Below, piece after piece: positions 60,164-64,000 of a DNA stretch of 64,000 nucleotides (the stretch's first letter is position 1; each line of letters starts with the position of its first letter). Source of the stretch: Streptomyces flavofungini (lineage in GTDB: Bacteria > Actinomycetota > Actinomycetes > Streptomycetales > Streptomycetaceae); the NCBI RefSeq assembly GCF_030388665.1, contig NZ_CP128846.1:3264001-3328000 (forward strand), written 5' to 3'. Below the pieces are notes generated by a model, which saw nothing but the letters and a program-made list of their open reading frames with translations, did not search any database and was not told the origin of the DNA. The translations under genes and the position numbers were made by a program.

Positions 60164-60217
60164 CATCGCCGGGTACCGACCGACCCGTGATCCGACATGT
60201 GCCGCTACCGTGATTCC

Positions 60218-60799
60218 ATGACCGCACTACCCGACTGGATGCGCCCGCCGCGCGCGGAAGGCTGGTTCGCGGAGGACCTCGACCGCCTCCCCGAGGCGCC
60301 TCGCCACACCGAGCTGATCGACGGAGCGCTCGTCTTCATGATGTCCCCGCAGCGTGCCTGGCACGGCCGTCTCGTCACTACCCTGACCACCACGCTCATG
60401 GCGCAGGCACCGGTCGGCTTCGAGGTCGAGCGGGGGATGACGATCCGCCTCGACGCCCGCAACCGTCCCGAGCCGGACCTCCTGCTGACGAACCTGTCCT
60501 ACGACCCCGACCGCACCTGGTACGCACCTGAGGACGTGCAGCTCGTCGTGGAGGCCGTTTCACCGGAGTCCGCACATCGCGATCGCACAGTGAAGCTCCG
60601 CAAGTACGCGGAGGCCGGCATCCCCCACTACTGGTGCATCGAGGACGAGGGCGGGTCGCCCGTCGTGCACGTCTACGAGCTCGACGAGCCGACCGGCGCC
60701 TACGCCCCCGCCGGAATCTTCCGGGGCACCCTCCAGCGCCCGGTGCCCTTCGAGATCAGCCTGGATCTCGACAAGCTCACACCGCCGCACAACAGCTGA
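60218..60799 (+). CDS. Uma2-family (DUF820) PD-(D/E)XK nuclease-like protein
   Basis: 193 residues. The Uma2 core has RTELIDGALVFMMSPQRAWH-like sequence at residues 28-48, RNRPEPDLLLTNLSYDP, VQLVVEAVSPESAHRDRTVK and YAEAGIPHYWCIED, giving the D...E...K active-site pattern. The start at 60218 lacks a clear ribosome site. It is a distant relative of the protein at 24578. It borders the ychF-associated element remnant. Confidence 0.82.
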   Translation: MTALPDWMRPPRAEGWFAEDLDRLPEAPRHTELIDGALVFMMSPQRAWHGRLVTTLTTTLMAQAPVGFEVERGMTIRLDARNRPEPDLLLTNLSYDPDRTWYAPEDVQLVVEAVSPESAHRDRTVKLRKYAEAGIPHYWCIEDEGGSPVVHVYELDEPTGAYAPAGIFRGTLQRPVPFEISLDLDKLTPPHNS

Positions 60800-60911
60800 G
60801 GTCAGCACCACGTCAGCACGGGAACGCGGAAGGGGTCGGACTCGCCAGAGCCCAACCTCTTCTGACCTGCGTACGCAGCGCAGTTACCGCATGTGGAGCG
60901 ACGAATCGACT

Positions 60912-60937
60912 ACACGTTGAACCGGAACTCGACCACA
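60912..60937 (-). repeat. Duplicate of the ychF 3' end, candidate attachment-site copy
   Basis: Twenty-five of 26 bases match 63137-63162, the end of ychF. On the reverse strand the copy reads VVEFRFNV and then TAG, whereas ychF itself ends VVEFRFNV TGA. The only mismatch is a silent G/C change. Integrases often recombine into the 3' end of a conserved gene and restore its end, which would leave this scar. Confidence 0.75.
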
Positions 60938-60965
60938 AGGCTCTGACCTGCGGAAATGCGGGCGC

Positions 60966-60986
60966 ATCCCAGCACCATCCCAGCAC
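60966..60986 (+). repeat. Direct repeats ATCCCAGCAC, left group
   Basis: Two copies (60966-60975 and 60977-60986), followed by GGGA as in the right-hand copy at 63037. They resemble arm-type integrase sites in number and spacing. Confidence 0.6.
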
Positions 60987-61249
60987 GGGATTCACTGCAA
61001 GGTACAAGAGGGCTCCGGGCCGCCAACGCTACACAACCCGGTCGACCCACGAACTGAGACCCGAAGGACGGGACTGCTCCACTACGCTGGTGGCCGGGTC
61101 GCACTCCCCAGCCCCCGCGCCTCACCGACCACGGGGGCAAGGCGGGCACGATCAGCATCGCGGCCGCAGGCACATCGACACCGGTCGCTCGCTCGCGCGA
61201 CCGCCATGAAGGCTCGGCAGGTGTACCGCTGGCACGCCATTCTGTTGTC

Positions 61250-61873
61250 ATGACGCACTCCGGCCAGGACAACCCAGCAAGGATCACAGCGGTGACACGG
61301 CGCGATGTCTTCGACTTGCTACGCGCTGCGGAGGGCGGCTGGTGGGGACGCCTGGACGAGGTCGCCTTCCTGGGCAGCCTGTACGACCTGGATGCCCTCC
61401 CATCAACCGACTCGCGCCACCCGACCGCCCGCACCGACATCATCCAGCACCGGTTCAACAACTATGACTGGGAGGACGATTGGGTCTTCGAGGACTCACG
61501 GTTTGGACTCCTCAATGGTCCGGACGAGGTACTGCTGGCATTCCTCGCACGGCTGGTACATCCCGAGGTACGCCCCGACGCCGACGAGGCGGCCAGGCGC
61601 GTCGATGAGCTGAACCGGCTTCTGGCAGCGGATGGCTGGGCGCTGCGCCCTCGAGACTTCGTGACCGGGCGGCCCGTCTATGCGCCGTTCCCAGAAAGCA
61701 TCGTCACTCCGACGATCCCATTGCCGCTCAGGGACGACGACGCCAGCAAGCTCGATCTCGTCCTCGGACAGACCCACCATCTGCTCGACGACGACGGCGA
61801 AGGGTTGGCTCGGGACCTCGTCCGCTCGGCGAAGCTCACCCTGCGCCGCGACGGTGGGTATTTCCATCCGATG
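61250..61873 (+). pseudogene. AbiJ-NTD3-type abortive-infection gene, truncated
   Basis: The reading frame from ATG 61250 encodes ITAVTRRDVFDLLRAAEGGW, then GRLDEVAFLGSLYDLDALPS, the turn PTARTDIIQHRFNNYDWEDD and LAADGWALRPRDFVTGRPVY, the pattern I recognise as the AbiJ N-terminal domain 3 group of phage-defence proteins. A following segment, LDLVLGQTHHLLDDDGEGLA and KLTLRRDGGYFHPM, continues naturally to about 61873. After that point the frame turns into Pro/Arg-rich shadow sequence, and the expected effector half is missing. So it is probably inactive. Confidence 0.6.
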
Positions 61874-61874
61874 A

Positions 61875-62170
61875 AGCTTCCCCCGCTTCGACTACACCCC
61901 CTCCAGCCGCCTGCGTTTCATACTCCGCGGCGGCAGCCCGCACCGCGCCAGCGAATGGGCCGACCTCGCCGACCGGCCTCTGGAGGAACAACTCGCCGGG
62001 ATCGTGCAAGAGGTCGGCCTCCGCGGCGAAGCCACGGAGCGCAAACGCCTTGCAGACCAGAAAGCCAGAGAGGAAGAGCGGAAGCGCTGGGAAGCCGCCA
62101 TGCAGGAAGCCCGCGCCGCCTACGCCCACGCCTACCGCGTCAAACACCTTGGAGAACAGAAAAGCAGAAA
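61875..62170 (+). pseudogene. Fragment of an unrelated gene C-terminal region
   Basis: One frame off from the AbiJ fragment, right after a TGA at 61872, the sequence reads SFPRFDYTPSSRLRFILRGG, then SEWADLADRPLEEQLAGIVQ and KAREEERKRWEAAMQEARAA. This is the C-terminal half of a family with a DYTPSGRL motif and a Glu/Arg-rich helix, as I remember from hypothetical proteins of mobile regions. It has no start and runs without its own stop into the antisense of the PIN toxin gene. Confidence 0.5.
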
Positions 62171-62185
62171 GCGGACCAGGGGAAA

Positions 62186-62599
62186 TCACACCACCACGAG
62201 CCGGACCCGCTCGCCGCACAGCTTGCCCATGTCGTCCATATCGGAAGTCAGCATGACCACGGGGCGGCGCTGTCGCAGCGCGGCCTCGGCAACGGCCGCA
62301 TCGATCGCGTACTTGTGTCCGTGCAAGCCGACATTCATCAGCAACTTCGAGGCAGCCCTCGCCTCCTCGTCACCCACCGGAACTACGCGCAGCCCGGAGA
62401 GCACCCAGTTCAGGCGGGACTTGTTCGTACGGGCATGGACGGCCTCGATGATGGTGAGCGCACTGATCACGACCTCCATGCCGCGCGACCGCGCCTCGGC
62501 GATCAGGGCCACCACCTGCTCTTCGTCAGCGAGCAGCTTCGAGAGTCCCTCGCTGTCGAGGACCAGCGTCCCCTCGTGACTCAGCCTGCGGCGGGCCAC
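62186..62599 (-). CDS. PIN-domain toxin (VapC-like)
   Basis: 137 residues from a GTG at 62599 that overlaps the antitoxin gene by 19 bases. Acidic PIN positions are visible: Asp in TLVLDSEGLSKLL, Glu in SALTIIEAVHAR, Asp in YAIDAAVAEAAL and Asp in VVMLTSDMDDMGKLC. It is a complete, probably active ribonuclease toxin. It lies inside the element remnant and convergent with the decayed gene fragments. Confidence 0.85.
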   Translation of the reverse strand: MARRRLSHEGTLVLDSEGLSKLLADEEQVVALIAEARSRGMEVVISALTIIEAVHARTNKSRLNWVLSGLRVVPVGDEEARAASKLLMNVGLHGHKYAIDAAVAEAALRQRRPVVMLTSDMDDMGKLCGERVRLVVV

Positions 62600-62865
62600 T
62601 CCGCCTCCTCGGCGAACACCTCGTCGAAGACCTGCCGCGCCCGCTGACGAGCCGGCTCGGAGACCGGCCCTTTGCGGCTCTCGTAGTCCGCCAGGTACTC
62701 GTCCAGGACCTGCCCGCGCAGCTCACGCTCGACCGCCTCGGCGATGAACGCGGAGAACTCCCGCTTGCCCACCCGAGCCCGGATCGCCTCCGCGGTCCCC
62801 TCCGGCAGCGACAGGCTCACCCGCGTCGCCGGCCCTTCGCCGATGCTGTACGTCGCCTCACCCAT
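62581..62865 (-). CDS. Antitoxin partner of the PIN toxin
   Basis: 94 residues from an ATG at 62865. RVSLSLPEGTAEAIRARVGK and REFSAFIAEAVERELRGQVL form a ribbon-helix-helix (CopG/VapB-like) domain, and the tail (ARQRARQVFDEVFAEEAEWP) is the likely toxin-binding helix. It is co-transcribed with the toxin. Confidence 0.85.
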   Translation of the reverse strand: MGEATYSIGEGPATRVSLSLPEGTAEAIRARVGKREFSAFIAEAVERELRGQVLDEYLADYESRKGPVSEPARQRARQVFDEVFAEEAEWPAAG

Positions 62866-62946
62866 GCCCCCGATTGTGTCAAACGAGTAGGAAAAGCGCC
62901 ACGTCCGCACTGCCTTCACAGCTCGGTCAGCGCCCCGCTCGCACAA

Positions 62947-63046
62947 ATCCCAGCACGGGCACCCCCGTCCCATCCCGACACGATCCCAGCACGATACGGA
63001 TGACCAGGGATGACGACAGGTGACGAGGGATCAGCTATCCCAGCAC
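62947..63046 (+). repeat. Direct repeats ATCCCAGCAC, right group
   Basis: Copies at 62947-62956, 62983-62992 and 63037-63046, plus a degenerate ATCCCGACAC at 62972-62981. TCTGACCTGC follows at 63087-63096. Together with 60966-60986 they bracket the AbiJ/VapBC segment. Confidence 0.6.
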
Positions 63047-63134
63047 GGGAAAAACAAAGGGCCCGACCCCGAAGAGTCGGACCCCATCTGACCTGCACGT
63101 TTGCCAGATCAGCGACGTGGTGTCATGTCACCCG

Positions 63135-64000
<866 letters not shown>

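Larger units (their letters stand above)
60800..61249. other. Gene-free element border with repeated motifs
   Basis: No gene. It contains two GTCAGCAC repeats (60801 and 60812), TCTGACCTGC at 60861-60870 and 60942-60951, the 26-bp ychF-tail copy (60912-60937) and two ATCCCAGCAC repeats (60966 and 60977). The same motifs recur at 62947-63096 next to ychF. Confidence 0.6.

Noticed and set aside
61250..62647. A single 465-residue gene running from the AbiJ-like start to 62647
   Set aside because: Homology-like sequence stops near 61873; beyond that the frame is Pro/Arg-rich and then antisense to the intact PIN toxin gene.

Overview
The window is very GC-rich, its genes use G/C at third codon positions, and it carries mycothiol biosynthesis (mshB), a 7Fe ferredoxin next to dapC/dapE, tandem oligopeptide permease operons, a SpoIIE-type phosphatase with HATPase partner, TTG/GTG starts and overlapping start/stop codons. 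This points to a Streptomyces (or close relative) chromosome. From memory, the order sdhCAB - peptide-binding lipoprotein - typA - two Opp operons - S9 peptidase - mshB resembles the S. coelicolor SCO51xx region that holds bldK; I could not check this by search. No rRNA, tRNA or CRISPR array was seen.

Layout. 1-4.9 kb: lysine/peptidoglycan precursor genes (5' end of dapE, dapC), ferredoxin fdxA, a secreted protein and a GNAT protein. 5.2-7.3 kb: tandem paralogues of a SirB1/transglutaminase-like protein with short tandem repeats around them. 7.3-11.3 kb: a tightly overlapping operon of ABC ATPase, ABC permease, histidine kinase and NarL-type regulator, with a dyad in its promoter region. 11.5-16 kb: PG-binding membrane protein, small membrane proteins and mshB. 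16-18.3 kb: S9 peptidase. 18.7-32.2 kb: two complete paralogous five-gene oligopeptide ABC operons, each with a hairpin between the binding-protein gene and the permeases, separated by a small accessory insert (Uma2 protein, DUF397 relic, PIN toxin-antitoxin pair). 32.6-37.2 kb: TypA/BipA and a third peptide-binding lipoprotein. 37.8-41.8 kb: succinate dehydrogenase. 41.9-50 kb: secreted alpha/beta hydrolase, TPM-domain protein plus PspA, and a PAS-PAS-GAF-SpoIIE-HATPase protein next to a lone HATPase. 50-54 kb: Nudix hydrolase, a SPOR-like small protein, an NCS1 permease with a Cys-rich tail, and a GntR regulator. 54-57 kb: a serpin convergent with a secreted subtilisin-like protease. 57.4-60.1 kb: MarR regulator divergent from a nitroreductase-MFS pair. 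60.2-64 kb: Uma2 gene, then the remnant of an integrated element beside ychF.

The most unusual segment is 60.8-63.2 kb. The last 25 bases of ychF plus its stop position are duplicated as a 26-bp direct repeat (60912-60937 and 63137-63162, 25/26 identical). Between the copies lie repeated ATCCCAGCAC motifs, repeated TCTGACCTGC motifs, a truncated AbiJ-type abortive-infection gene joined to a fragment of an unrelated gene, and an intact VapBC-like pair. No integrase remains. This looks like the scar of a defence-carrying element that used the 3' end of ychF as its attachment site. Other leads are the serpin/subtilase pair, the NCS1 permease with a cysteine cluster, and the MarR operator array.
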